Shown: one piece after another, positions 27,751 to 35,776 of the stretch
Numbering within the stretch: the stretch's first letter is position 1
Layout of the letters: each line of letters starts with the position of its first letter
Notes under the pieces: generated by a model
Seen by the model: only the letters and a program-made list of their open reading frames with translations
The model's database searches: none
What the model was told of the DNA's origin: nothing
Translations under genes and position numbers: made by a program
Assembly: GCA_023150275.1 (NCBI GenBank)
Contig: JAKLLG010000008.1
Coordinates: 1 to 64,000, forward strand
From: Rhodocyclaceae bacterium
GTDB taxonomy: Bacteria > Pseudomonadota > Gammaproteobacteria > Burkholderiales > Rhodocyclaceae
Direction of reading: 5' to 3'
Length of the DNA: 64,000 bases

Positions 27751-29147
27751 TGGATATCGCTGCGCAACTCCGTTCGTTGCTGGGTGAGGCGAATGTTCTC
27801 ACCGGCGAGGCGATGGCGCCGCATCTGGTGGATTGGCGCGGCCGCTATCGTGGCGCGGCGCGCTGTGTCGCGCGCCCGGCCACTAGCGCGGAAGTGGCGG
27901 CAGTGGTGCGCGCCTGCGTGGCCGCAGCCGTGCCGGTGGTTCCGCAGGGCGGCAATACCGGGCTATGCGGCGGCGCGACCCCGGATGCCAGCGGCAAGGC
28001 CGTCATCGTCTGTCTCGCGCGTCTCAATCGTATCCGCGCGATCGATCCCGCGAACAACACGATCACTGCCGAAGCCGGCTGCGTACTTGCCAACGTGCAG
28101 GCCGCTGCCGCGGCGTTGGCGCGCCTGTTTCCGTTATCGCTCGCCGCCGAAGGGTCGGCACAGCTGGGTGGCGCGCTCTCCACCAACGCCGGCGGCGTAC
28201 AGGTGCTGCGCTACGGCAACACGCGCGAACTGACCCTCGGGCTGGAAGTGGTGCTGCCCTCCGGCGAGATATGGAACGGCCTGCGCGGCCTGCGCAAGGA
28301 CAATACTGGCTACGACCTCAAGCAGCTCTTCATCGGCGCCGAAGGCACGCTAGGCCTCATTACCGCCGCGACGATGAAGCTCTATCCGCTGCCGACGGCA
28401 GTGGCCACGGCGTGGGTTTCCTTCGCCTCGCCACGCGCCGCGATTGACCTGCTGGGCGCGCTGCAGACCGCCTTCGGCCCCTTGCTCACCGCCTGCGAGC
28501 TGGTGTCGGAGGTGTCGCTCGGCCTGGTCCTGCAGCACATCCCGAATGCTGCCCGGCCTCTCGCCGCCAGCCCATGGTACGTCCTCATCGAACTTTCGTC
28601 CGGCGGCGACGATGCCGAACTGCGCGAGCGTCTCGAAGGTTTCCTCGGCACGGCGCTCGAACAGTCGCAGTGCGACGATGCCGTCGTCGCCCGCAGCGAA
28701 GCGCAGGCGCGCCAGCTGTGGTCGCTGCGCGAGAACATCTCGGAAGCGCAGAAGATCGAGGGCATCAGCATCAAGCACGACGTTTCGCTGCCGATTTCGC
28801 ACATCCCCGCCTTCCTCGACCAGGCCGGCGCGGCGCTCGCCGTACGCTGGCCGGGCCTGCGCGTCGTCGCCTTCGGCCATGTCGGCGACGGCAACCTGCA
28901 CTACAACCTCTCGATGCCGGCAGAGGGCGACAACAGCGCACTGGTCGCCGCGCAGCCGCAGGTCAACGAAGTGGTGCACGACCTCGTCCATGCCCATCAG
29001 GGCAGCATCAGCGCCGAGCACGGGCTGGGGCAACTCAAGCGCGAGGAGATTCTGCGCTACAAGAGCTCCCTCGAAATGGAAATGATGCGTGCCGTGAAGC
29101 GGGCGTTCGACCCGCTCGGGCTGATGAATCCGGGCAAGGTGCTGTGA
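27750..29147 (+). CDS. FAD-linked oxidase, GlcD / D-2-hydroxyacid dehydrogenase type
   Basis: This 465-residue flavoprotein has a PCMH-type FAD domain with VPQGGNTGLCGGATPD and LSTNAGGVQVLRYGN, and a C-terminal FAD-oxidase C domain containing FGHVGDGNLHYN and the terminal SAEHGLGQLKR. Family members oxidise D-lactate, glycolate or D-2-hydroxyglutarate to the keto acid. ATG at 27750 overlaps the upstream stop; the GTG of the next gene overlaps this stop. The exact substrate is not determinable. Confidence 0.92.
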   Translation: MDIAAQLRSLLGEANVLTGEAMAPHLVDWRGRYRGAARCVARPATSAEVAAVVRACVAAAVPVVPQGGNTGLCGGATPDASGKAVIVCLARLNRIRAIDPANNTITAEAGCVLANVQAAAAALARLFPLSLAAEGSAQLGGALSTNAGGVQVLRYGNTRELTLGLEVVLPSGEIWNGLRGLRKDNTGYDLKQLFIGAEGTLGLITAATMKLYPLPTAVATAWVSFASPRAAIDLLGALQTAFGPLLTACELVSEVSLGLVLQHIPNAARPLAASPWYVLIELSSGGDDAELRERLEGFLGTALEQSQCDDAVVARSEAQARQLWSLRENISEAQKIEGISIKHDVSLPISHIPAFLDQAGAALAVRWPGLRVVAFGHVGDGNLHYNLSMPAEGDNSALVAAQPQVNEVVHDLVHAHQGSISAEHGLGQLKREEILRYKSSLEMEMMRAVKRAFDPLGLMNPGKVL

Positions 29148-30148
29148 CGCGCCTGTGCCCGCTGCTGCTCGCCGCCATGCTGCTGGCGGGTAGCGCAGCA
29201 AGCGCCGAAACGGGAACAGATATCGTCTCCTCGCGTGGGACAATTCGCGAACGCATCGCACAGCGGCAGGCCGGTCGCGCCGCTGAAGCCTCGCTCCACG
29301 AGGTTATGCTTGCGCACGGTGGCCTGCAGCGCCGCTACCTGATCCACATTCCGCCGGGGCTGGACCCGGCGCGGGCGGCGCCGCTGGTGCTTGCCTTCCA
29401 TGGTGGGGGCGGCCACGCGGAATACATGGCCGACGACACGCGCTACGGCCTCGTCGGCGAGGCCGACCGGGCGGGGTTCGTCCTCGTCTTTCCCAACGGC
29501 TACAGCCGCTTTCCGGGTGGCAAGCTGGCCACCTGGAATGCCGGTGGCTGCTGCGGCGACGCACGCGACAAGGGCATCGACGACGTCGGCTTCGTGCGCG
29601 CCGTCGTCGCCGACGTGCAGGCGCGCGTGCGCATCGACCCGGCACGCATCTTCGCCACCGGCATGTCCAACGGCGCCATGATGAGCTACCGGCTCGCCTG
29701 CGAGGCGGCCGACCTCTTTCGCGGCATTGCCGCCGTCGCCGGCACCGAGGCTGTCGCCCAGTGCAGCCCCGCACGCGCGGTGGCCATCCTGCACATCCAC
29801 GCGCAGAACGACACGCACGTGCTCTACGGCGGCGGGGCAGGGGAGGCGGCCTTCCGCGATCGCACGAAGGTGATGGAATTCGTCTCGGTACCCGAGACGG
29901 TGTCGCGCTGGGTGAAGCGCAACCAGTGCCTGCCTGCAGCACAGCGAACGCGTGAACTTGCCGGCGCCTACTGCGAACGCTACGAAGGCTGCCGCGCCGG
30001 CGGCCCCGTTCAGCTCTGCGTCACCGAAACCGGCGGCCATTCCTGGCCGGGCGCACCCAGCGTGCGGCGCGGCAAGGAGGCGGCATCGACGGCGCTGGAT
30101 GCGAACAGGACGATCTGGGCGTTCTTCTCCGGGCTCGCGGAGCGCTAA
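29144..30148 (+). CDS. Secreted PHB depolymerase-type esterase (LpqC-like)
   Basis: This 334-residue protein has a signal peptide (LCPLLLAAMLLAGSAASAE), so it is exported. The esterase_phb fold shows HGGGG (oxyanion region), nucleophile Ser in GMSNGAMMSYR, Asp in HAQND and His in ETGGHSWPG. Relatives hydrolyse polyhydroxybutyrate, feruloyl or acetylxylan esters. GTG 29144 overlaps the previous stop (GTGA). It would act outside the cytoplasm, so it would not attack native intracellular granules. IS110 remnant sequence begins directly after its stop codon. Confidence 0.85.
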   Translation: MTRLCPLLLAAMLLAGSAASAETGTDIVSSRGTIRERIAQRQAGRAAEASLHEVMLAHGGLQRRYLIHIPPGLDPARAAPLVLAFHGGGGHAEYMADDTRYGLVGEADRAGFVLVFPNGYSRFPGGKLATWNAGGCCGDARDKGIDDVGFVRAVVADVQARVRIDPARIFATGMSNGAMMSYRLACEAADLFRGIAAVAGTEAVAQCSPARAVAILHIHAQNDTHVLYGGGAGEAAFRDRTKVMEFVSVPETVSRWVKRNQCLPAAQRTRELAGAYCERYEGCRAGGPVQLCVTETGGHSWPGAPSVRRGKEAASTALDANRTIWAFFSGLAER

Positions 30149-30246
30149 CTCCTGGGTTTGATCAGTGCGGCCTTGGCGTTTTCATCGATGCCGTGAACGG
30201 CAAACACGTTCTTGGCGATATCGATACCAATTGTCATAATGGCCAT
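30149..30246 (-). pseudogene. IS110-type transposase remnant, N-terminal fragment
   Basis: Reading leftwards from ATG 30246, the frame gives MAIMTIGIDIAKNVFAVHGI and continues as a DEDD-transposase N-terminus ending ALIKPRS before a stop. The first catalytic Asp is in GIDIAK. A full IS110 protein has well over 300 residues; only about 30 remain, ending exactly where the depolymerase gene ends. So most of the element has been deleted. Confidence 0.75.
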
Positions 30247-30363
30247 GGACTTCCCCTTTCGTGGTTCTGATGAGGTTCGGAAAATCCATCATGGCACTTG
30301 TTGCCGACCGCGGCTTCCGCCGCAACCTCGGGACGGGAAGTCCCTTTCATTCGTTAGCCGCCT

Positions 30364-30534
30364 ATGGCCGATATTGAAACTATTCTTTGGCGCTGGAAAG
30401 AATCGCTTCCTGAAAGTGTTAGCGTCGCAGGCATGTTTGCTCGGAATCCAACGGCCCATAAATGGAAGGCCACCTACCAAAGCCTCGTCTTACGCGAAAC
30501 CGTATTCTGGAGGACTTATGATGCAGAACTCTAG
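30364..30534 (+). CDS. Short orphan ORF in a cassette-like position, possibly a truncated gene
   Basis: A 56-residue frame starts MADIETILWRWKESLPE, contains NPTAHKWKATYQSLVLRE and stops after WRTYDAEL. It is preceded 5 bases upstream by GTTAGCC, resembling an integron core site, and followed by the attC-like site at 30553. Codon and base composition are more AT-rich than in flanking genes. It may be the N-terminus of a longer protein broken by a nonsense change, or a genuine short cassette gene. No function is assigned. Confidence 0.45.
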   Translation: MADIETILWRWKESLPESVSVAGMFARNPTAHKWKATYQSLVLRETVFWRTYDAEL

Positions 30535-30552
30535 TCCTCCAAGCGAAAAGGC

Positions 30553-30627
30553 GGCTAACGCGGCGCTCGACCTCGCTCCCTTCTGTCGCTGGACGCTGCG
30601 CGATAAAGCCGCGCGGCGTCGTTAGCT
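30553..30627 (+). other. Integron attC-like recombination site
   Basis: The outer arms GCTAAC (30554-30559) and GTTAGC (30621-30626) are exact complements resembling the R'' and R' boxes. Inside lies a strong hairpin: GACGCTGCGCG (30592-30602) pairs with CGCGCGGCGTC (30610-30620), with one wobble. Overall length is about 75 bases, and a gene begins 18 bases after the right arm. These are the geometry and position of an attC site. The box R' does not fit GTTRRRY perfectly and the L boxes are unclear, so this is a moderate call. Confidence 0.45.
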
Positions 30628-30644
30628 CGTTAGAGGCTAAGTCC

Positions 30645-31295
30645 GTGCCCCCTGTCGCTCGTAGTCCGCTATCCCTTTACGAGATTGTCCTTGTTGTAGC
30701 GATCTTTGCGGGCTGGTTCATATACTCGTCGGTGCAGGCCGTAATCTCCGGCTTCCCTATTCCACATCTGTCGGACAAAGAAGCGCTGGGCCTACTCCTG
30801 TCTGAATGCCTCGCTTTTCCGGTCGCTTTCGCCGTGCTTTGGGTTCGCGGTTGGAGGTTAAGGGATCTTGGAATCCAGGTCACCTGGCTTCATTCATTTG
30901 TGGGTCTGCTTCTATTCGGCGCTGCCATTCTGATCAACGTTGCGCTTTGGGAGCTACTCGGCCATACGATTGGCGGGCGCGAGTTTCTCAGGCAATTCTC
31001 CCAAGCAATTTCTGTTTCCTTCCCTGTTGCGTTAGTTCTGTCCGTTACCAACGGTTTCTTCGAAGAGTTCTTCCTGTGCCGCTATCTTGTTGAGGCCTTT
31101 ACCAGGTTTGGCCCTGCCGTCGCCGTCGGCGTGAGTGCTTTGATTCGAGTCATGTATCACTTGTATCAAGGGCCGCTCGGAACCATCCTCGTTCTTGGGT
31201 TTGGCATCGTCCTCACTTTGTTCTATTGGCGCTTTAGGCAGGTCTGGCCTGTTATGTTTGCGCATATGTTGGCTGACCTCGCAGCCTTCACATAG
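30645..31295 (+). CDS. CPBP-family intramembrane metalloprotease (CAAX-protease-like)
   Basis: This 216-residue membrane protein starts at GTG 30645. At least six hydrophobic segments are visible. The family motif EExxxR appears as FFEEFFLCRYL near residue 140, with a later H in MYHLYQG and HMLADL, matching the Abi/CPBP metal-binding pattern. Base composition is lower in GC than in the neighbours. It begins immediately after the attC-like site, as cassette genes do. Proposed family roles include prenyl-protein processing, bacteriocin self-immunity and stress signalling; none can be chosen here. Confidence 0.75.
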   Translation: MPPVARSPLSLYEIVLVVAIFAGWFIYSSVQAVISGFPIPHLSDKEALGLLLSECLAFPVAFAVLWVRGWRLRDLGIQVTWLHSFVGLLLFGAAILINVALWELLGHTIGGREFLRQFSQAISVSFPVALVLSVTNGFFEEFFLCRYLVEAFTRFGPAVAVGVSALIRVMYHLYQGPLGTILVLGFGIVLTLFYWRFRQVWPVMFAHMLADLAAFT

Positions 31296-31491
31296 CCGTT
31301 GTGGATGTGGTTCGAGTCGTTTTTGAAGAGCTGCTTGCCCGCCGGTCGTGAGCATGTAAGACGCCGAACAAGTCGTTCCAACGGACCGTCTGTGTCGCCA
31401 CCATGCTGTCCGGCCTGTTCCGGATACGTTCCATCCATTTGTTGCATATAAACGTATGGCTTTTTGTATGGTCAAATGCTAGGCTGCATCC

Positions 31492-31782
31492 ATGGCAAAA
31501 ACGCACTTTGACTGGGATCCCGACAAGGACACCGAGAATCAGAGAAAACACGGAGTGTCTTTCTTCCACGCTCAATACGCATTCTCAGACCCACAACGTG
31601 TGATTGCCAGGGATGAGGCGCACAGCGAAAGCGAAGAACGCTTCTACTGCTTCGGCGAAGTCGATGGTGGTGTGCTCACCGTGCGGTTCACCTACCGTGC
31701 TTCTGTAATTCGAATTATTGGCGCTGGTTATTGGCGCAAAGGAAAGGCGATATATGAGCGTGAAAATCAGATACACCGATGA
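31492..31782 (+). CDS. brnT: BrnT-family ribonuclease toxin (DUF497)
   Basis: This 96-residue protein begins with the family pattern FDWDPDKDTENQRKHGVSF, followed by FSDPQRV and a C-terminal IRIIGAGYWRKGKAIYE (the usual 'RxISAR' region is altered to RIIGAGY). BrnT is a RelE-like toxin that inhibits translation by RNA cleavage. The antitoxin gene starts 29 bases before its stop. A TTGCAT box and CATA/TATG half-repeats about 35-45 bases upstream may be promoter/operator, but this is weak. Confidence 0.82.
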   Translation: MAKTHFDWDPDKDTENQRKHGVSFFHAQYAFSDPQRVIARDEAHSESEERFYCFGEVDGGVLTVRFTYRASVIRIIGAGYWRKGKAIYERENQIHR

Positions 31783-32026
31783 ACCGCTTGGCAAGGTTCA
31801 GGTAGTGCCAGACTTCCTTCCTTCGCCTGCCGAACTGGCCTTCCGTGAGGAAGGCGTGAAGGTCACACTGGCTTTGAGCAAAAAGAGCATCGAATTCTTC
31901 AAATCGGAAGCGACGAAGCACCACACGCAATACCAACGCATGATTCGGCGGCTTCTCGATGCTTATGTCGATAGCCAGGTCTCGGCTCCAGCCGCCAAGC
32001 GGGCTCCACGCGATAGAGCCGCCTAG
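31754..32026 (+). CDS. CopG-like antitoxin paired with BrnT
   Basis: This 90-residue protein has VKVTLALSKKSIEFFKSEA followed by YQRMIRRLLDAYV, a ribbon-helix-helix DNA-binding pattern at residues 36-73, typical of the antitoxin next to DUF497 toxins. The N-terminal KIRYTDEPLGKVQVVPDFLP should wrap the toxin. The overlap with brnT gives translational coupling. A short CCCC/GGGG hairpin with three T follows at 32035-32050, too weak to call as a terminator. Confidence 0.8.
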   Translation: MSVKIRYTDEPLGKVQVVPDFLPSPAELAFREEGVKVTLALSKKSIEFFKSEATKHHTQYQRMIRRLLDAYVDSQVSAPAAKRAPRDRAA

Positions 32027-32068
32027 CGCCGAATCCCCATTCCGGGGTTTGCGAGAGGTTCTATCCGC

Positions 32069-32935
32069 TCAGTGCAGCGTCGGCTTCGGTGGCGCCTCGC
32101 CATCGAACAGCGTGGCGACGTCAGCGGCGCTGAAGCGGTAGTCGTGGTTGCAGATGTTGTCGTGGATGACGATCTCGCCATGCTCGGAGAGGATGGCTTC
32201 GGCTTCGGCGCGGCCGAGTTGCAGCAGCATGCCGCGCACCTTGTCCCAATCCTTCGGGCAGTGATAGACCACCGGGCGTGGCTCGAAGAGGCGCTTGTCC
32301 TCTTCCGGAAACACGCGCGTCAGCAGCGCTTCGGGGCGCAGGGTCAGCAGTTCTTCGGGCTTGAGGGTGGCGGCGAGGTGGACGAGGCGGTTCCAGCCGT
32401 CGGCATCCTTCTCGTCGGCGCCGGGCAGCTTCTGCAGGAGGAGGCCGCAGGCGGCATTGGCATTGGCGGCGAGCAGCAGCCTGGCCGGTTGCTGCTCGGA
32501 CTGGACGAGGAAGGTTTCGAAGATTTCGGCGATGCTGTTGCCTTCGAGTGGCACGTAGCTCTGGTAGGGCAGGCGGGCGAGCGGGGTGTCGAGCGTCATG
32601 ACCAGCTTGCCGTCGCCGAAGAGGGCGGGCAGCGGAGCGTCGTGGATGCCCGGTTCGTAGCGGGCCATGCCGCGGATCTGCAAGTCCTGGTTGACGTCGA
32701 GGATCATCGACTTGAGCGGGCCGTGGCCGGAAAGCTGGAAGGAGAGCCTGCCCGGCTGCTTGAGGTTGCCGCCGATGATGGCCGCGGTGGCGGTCATTTC
32801 GCCGAGCAGGCGCGTCACCGTTGCCGGGTAGGCGCGATCGCGCTGCATGCCTTGCCAGGCGGCGCCGAGGCGCACGAAGGCGCCGCGGATGTCGAGTTCC
32901 TCGAAGAGGAAGCGGAGGACGTAGCTGTCGGCCAT
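32069..32935 (-). CDS. hslO: Hsp33-family chaperone with an altered zinc site
   Basis: This 288-residue cytosolic chaperone family protein is aligned end to end with Hsp33, including TATAAIIGGNLKQPGRLSFQ and GRAEAEAIL. In canonical Hsp33 the redox switch is a CxC plus CxxC zinc site. Here the positions are Cys226-Pro-Lys228 and Asp259-Asn-Ile-Cys262, so only two of four cysteines remain. Oxidation-triggered unfolding as in E. coli is therefore doubtful. It follows the ArsC-like gene (61-base gap) on the same strand. Confidence 0.9.
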   Translation of the reverse strand: MADSYVLRFLFEELDIRGAFVRLGAAWQGMQRDRAYPATVTRLLGEMTATAAIIGGNLKQPGRLSFQLSGHGPLKSMILDVNQDLQIRGMARYEPGIHDAPLPALFGDGKLVMTLDTPLARLPYQSYVPLEGNSIAEIFETFLVQSEQQPARLLLAANANAACGLLLQKLPGADEKDADGWNRLVHLAATLKPEELLTLRPEALLTRVFPEEDKRLFEPRPVVYHCPKDWDKVRGMLLQLGRAEAEAILSEHGEIVIHDNICNHDYRFSAADVATLFDGEAPPKPTLH

Positions 32936-32951
32936 GTTAGTTCTCCGGCCC

Positions 32952-32990
32952 CTCGATACGCCTGCCTTGCAGGCTACTCGGGGCGAACGG
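32952..32990 (+). repeat. Dispersed hairpin repeat, copy A
   Basis: The unit TCGATACGC - hairpin - GCTACTC - CGAACGG. The hairpin is GCCTGC (32960-32965), loop CTT, GCAGGC (32969-32974). The same unit with different but still complementary hairpin arms occurs twice near 57.2 kb. It lies between the ArsC-like gene and hslO. Confidence 0.7.
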
Positions 32991-32996
32991 TGGTAC

Positions 32997-33335
32997 CTAT
33001 TTCAGTTTTGCGTAGGTGTCGGCATCGAAGCCGACGAGGAGCGCCTTGCCGGTGTCGAGCAGCGGCCGCTTGATCAGGCTGGGGTATTCGGCCATCAACG
33101 CCAGCGCCTTGGCTTCATCCACGTCGGCGCGCTGTTCTTCGGAAAGCTTCTTCCACATCAGGCCGCGCGTGTTGAGCAGCTTCTGCCAGCCGGCGCGCCG
33201 GTTCCAGTCCGGCAGGTGCGTGGCGGCGATTCCGGCCTTCTTGTAGTCGATGAATTCATAGGCGGTGCCCTGTGCGTCGAGGCAGGCCATGGCCTTCTTC
33301 ATCGTGTCGCAGTTCTTGATGCCGTAGATGAGCAT
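32997..33335 (-). CDS. ArsC/Spx-family thioredoxin-fold protein (YffB-like)
   Basis: This 112-residue protein has YGIKNCDTMKKAMACLD at the N-terminus, giving the single catalytic Cys10 of the ArsC-like fold (CDT rather than the CxxC of Spx). KRPLLDTGKALLVGF closes the fold as in YffB. The start at 33335 places the signature at the normal position. Relatives are probable glutathione-linked thiol proteins, not arsenate reductases. No ars genes are nearby. Confidence 0.86.
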   Translation of the reverse strand: MLIYGIKNCDTMKKAMACLDAQGTAYEFIDYKKAGIAATHLPDWNRRAGWQKLLNTRGLMWKKLSEEQRADVDEAKALALMAEYPSLIKRPLLDTGKALLVGFDADTYAKLK

Positions 33336-33527
33336 GATCGGTGTGCCGTATTTCGCGAAGGCGCATTCTAGCAAAGCGCGGCAGCGGGCCGGGTTGTCCT
33401 GGCCTTGTTGTTTCCTGACCGTGAAGGGCCCGTCGTTCCGGCTCCCCCTACATTGCGATACAAGTTCGCGACAGACGGCGCCAGTGGCCGCCGTTTAGAA
33501 TTTCGTCATGAGGTTTTCAGGAGCTGA

Positions 33528-34850
33528 ATGATGATTCGCAATCGACACCTGCTCGCGGCACTCGTGCTGGCGCCGCTGGCATTGTGGGCTGCCGCCGTGC
33601 TGCCCGGCAGCGTTGCCGACAATGGTGGTTTCTGGCAGTGGCGCCGGGCGGTGGTGCTTCTTTCCGGGGTGATCGTGCTCTGGTGGATGAGTGCCGGCAT
33701 CCTGCTGGCGACACGGCCGGCGTGGCTGGAACGTGCGTTTGGCGGCCTCGACCGCCTGTATCGCCTGCACCGCGACATCGGCATTGGCGCCGGCGTGCTG
33801 GTGTTCCTGCACTGGATGGCGGAGTGGGCGCCGAAGAATCTTGCGAAGCTCGGCCTGGTGCCGCCGCGCGGGCGTGGCCCCCGGGGCGAGCCGTCGCTGT
33901 GGATCGATCTGGCCAAGGATGTCGGCGAGTGGGCCGGCTACCTCGTGATGGCGCTGGTCGTCGTGTCGCTGCTGCGGCGCGTTCCGTATCGCGCTTTCCG
34001 GCTGATACACAAGGCCTTCGCCGTGCTCTTCGTGGCGGGTACCTTCCACGGCCTCGTGCTGATGCCGCGTGACTGGTGGAGCGGCCCGCTCGCCTGGAGT
34101 ACCGCACTGCTTGCGCTGGCGGGGGTCGCTGCTGCACTCCTCTCGCTCGGCGGGCGCATCGGTGCCCGGCGGCGTCATGCGGCGCGCATCGAGGCGCTGG
34201 TCGCACGCAGCGACGGCGTGCTTGAGGTGACGCTGCGCCCGGCCGCGGGGTGGCCGGGGCACCGTGCCGGACAATTCGTGCTGGTCGATTTCGGGCATCG
34301 TCTCGAAGGGGCGCACCCATTTACCGTTGCATCCGCGTGGTCGGCGGCGCAGGGGACGGTCGTGCTGGCGATCAAGGCACTCGGCGACTACACGCGCAGC
34401 CTGCCGCAGCGTTTGCAGGTGGGCCAGGCAGCAACGCTGGAAGGCCCGTATGGCGGCTTCGATTTATCGGCACGGGAAGGCGCTGGCCCGCAGGTGTGGG
34501 TGGCCGGCGGCATCGGTGTCACGCCGTTTCTCGCCCGCCTGCGTGAATTGCGGGAGCAGGGCCGGCGCGCGGAGGATGTGGCCTTGTTCTACAGCGTGCG
34601 CAACAACGCAGTGGATGCCTTCGGCGGCGAACTGGCCGACCTCTGCCGGGCCACCGGGGTTCAGTTGCAGCGCTGGGAAAGCGATGCGCAGGGGCCGCTT
34701 CCCGCAGCGCTGGTCGGCAAGCAGGCCGGGCGTGGCAGCAGCGTGTGGTTCTGTGGCCCCTCGGCCTGGGGCGAGTCGCTTCGTCTCTGGCTGTCCGGCG
34801 CGGGCCTGCCGGGTAGGGCGTTTCATCGCGAATATTTCGAGTTCCGTTAA
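33528..34850 (+). CDS. Ferric-reductase-like membrane flavoprotein (FNR family)
   Basis: This 440-residue protein has about six membrane segments in residues 1-210, forming a ferric-reductase-type heme domain; histidines in RLHRDIG, VFLHWM, RLIHKAF and GTFHG are candidate heme ligands. Residues 215-440 are a ferredoxin-NADP-reductase module: HRAGQFVLVDF and HPFTVAS for FAD, then VAGGIGVTPFLARL and WFCGPSAWG for the nucleotide. It would move electrons from NAD(P)H across the inner membrane. An ATG pair after CAGGAGCTGA supports the start. Confidence 0.88.
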   Translation: MMIRNRHLLAALVLAPLALWAAAVLPGSVADNGGFWQWRRAVVLLSGVIVLWWMSAGILLATRPAWLERAFGGLDRLYRLHRDIGIGAGVLVFLHWMAEWAPKNLAKLGLVPPRGRGPRGEPSLWIDLAKDVGEWAGYLVMALVVVSLLRRVPYRAFRLIHKAFAVLFVAGTFHGLVLMPRDWWSGPLAWSTALLALAGVAAALLSLGGRIGARRRHAARIEALVARSDGVLEVTLRPAAGWPGHRAGQFVLVDFGHRLEGAHPFTVASAWSAAQGTVVLAIKALGDYTRSLPQRLQVGQAATLEGPYGGFDLSAREGAGPQVWVAGGIGVTPFLARLRELREQGRRAEDVALFYSVRNNAVDAFGGELADLCRATGVQLQRWESDAQGPLPAALVGKQAGRGSSVWFCGPSAWGESLRLWLSGAGLPGRAFHREYFEFR

Positions 34851-34891
34851 ACCGGAGCCGGGACGCGACGAATGAGGGTTGAGGAACGGGC

Positions 34892-35770
34892 ATGGGCTAC
34901 GGTCTGATGGTACCTGCGGTTGCGATCACGCTTTTCATCGCATTGCTGCTTGTGCGTCGGCAATTGCATCGTGCGCTGGCGCCGGAACGCGTTGTCGGCA
35001 CGGCGTCGCCGGCGAGCGTCGGGCTCGCCTTCAGCGAGATCCGGTTTCCGACGCGCAATGGCAAGACGCTGGCCGGCTGGTTCGTGCCGGCAACCGGTCC
35101 GGGGCCGCATCCTGCCGTCGCCGTTGTCCATGGCTGGGGCGGCAACGCGGAGACGATGCTGCCGCTGGCGGCGCCGCTGCATGCGGCGGGCTTTGCGGTG
35201 CTGCTCTTTGAGGCTCGCTGTCACGGGCGCAGCGAGGAGGACAGCTTTGCCTCGCTGCCGCGTTTCGCCGAGGATTGCGCGGCGGCCGTGGATTGGCTGC
35301 GCATTCACGCCGGTCTGGGGAGCGGCACCAATGCCGGAATCGCTCTGGTCGGGCATTCGGTGGGGGCCGGTGCGGCGCTGCTCGCCGCAGCACGCGACCC
35401 CGGTATCGCCGCCGTGGTCAGCATCGCTGCGTTCACGCATCCGGAGGCAATGATGCGGCGCTGGTTCGCCTTTCGCGGCATTCCCCAGCGTCCGCTCGGG
35501 TCGTTGATCCTGCGCTATGTCGAGCGGGTCATCGGCCATCGCTTCGACGATATCGCGCCGATCGCCACGATCCGGCGCCTGCATTGCCCGGTGCTGCTGG
35601 TGCATGGCGCCGAGGATGCAACCGTGCCAGTGGAGGAAGCGCATGCGATCCATGCCGCCGGCGGCCCGAACGTGCAGTTGAAGATCGTGGCCGGCAGCCA
35701 CGACGATTACGCGGATCTGGAGCGCGAACTGCCGGTGCTGGTGGATTTTTTGCGCGCGGCCGTGCGCTGA
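34892..35770 (+). CDS. Alpha/beta hydrolase with N-terminal membrane anchor
   Basis: This 292-residue protein has one hydrophobic helix at residues 4-22 and then an alpha/beta hydrolase core: HGWGGN as oxyanion region, nucleophile Ser in GHSVGAG, Asp in GAEDATVP and His in GSHDDY. The substrate is unknown. It lies 41 bases after the flavoprotein gene in the same direction and is convergent with tex, with only 6 bases between the stops. Confidence 0.85.
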   Translation: MGYGLMVPAVAITLFIALLLVRRQLHRALAPERVVGTASPASVGLAFSEIRFPTRNGKTLAGWFVPATGPGPHPAVAVVHGWGGNAETMLPLAAPLHAAGFAVLLFEARCHGRSEEDSFASLPRFAEDCAAAVDWLRIHAGLGSGTNAGIALVGHSVGAGAALLAAARDPGIAAVVSIAAFTHPEAMMRRWFAFRGIPQRPLGSLILRYVERVIGHRFDDIAPIATIRRLHCPVLLVHGAEDATVPVEEAHAIHAAGGPNVQLKIVAGSHDDYADLERELPVLVDFLRAAVR

Positions 35771-35776
35771 GCGGAT

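Noticed and set aside
30212..30625. 137-codon frame running through the IS remnant, orphan ORF and attC-like site
   Set aside because: It crosses three unrelated elements, starts within the IS110 fragment and has no domain.
32031..32053. Terminator after the BrnT antitoxin
   Set aside because: The stem has only four G-C pairs and a short broken T run, too weak to list as a feature.
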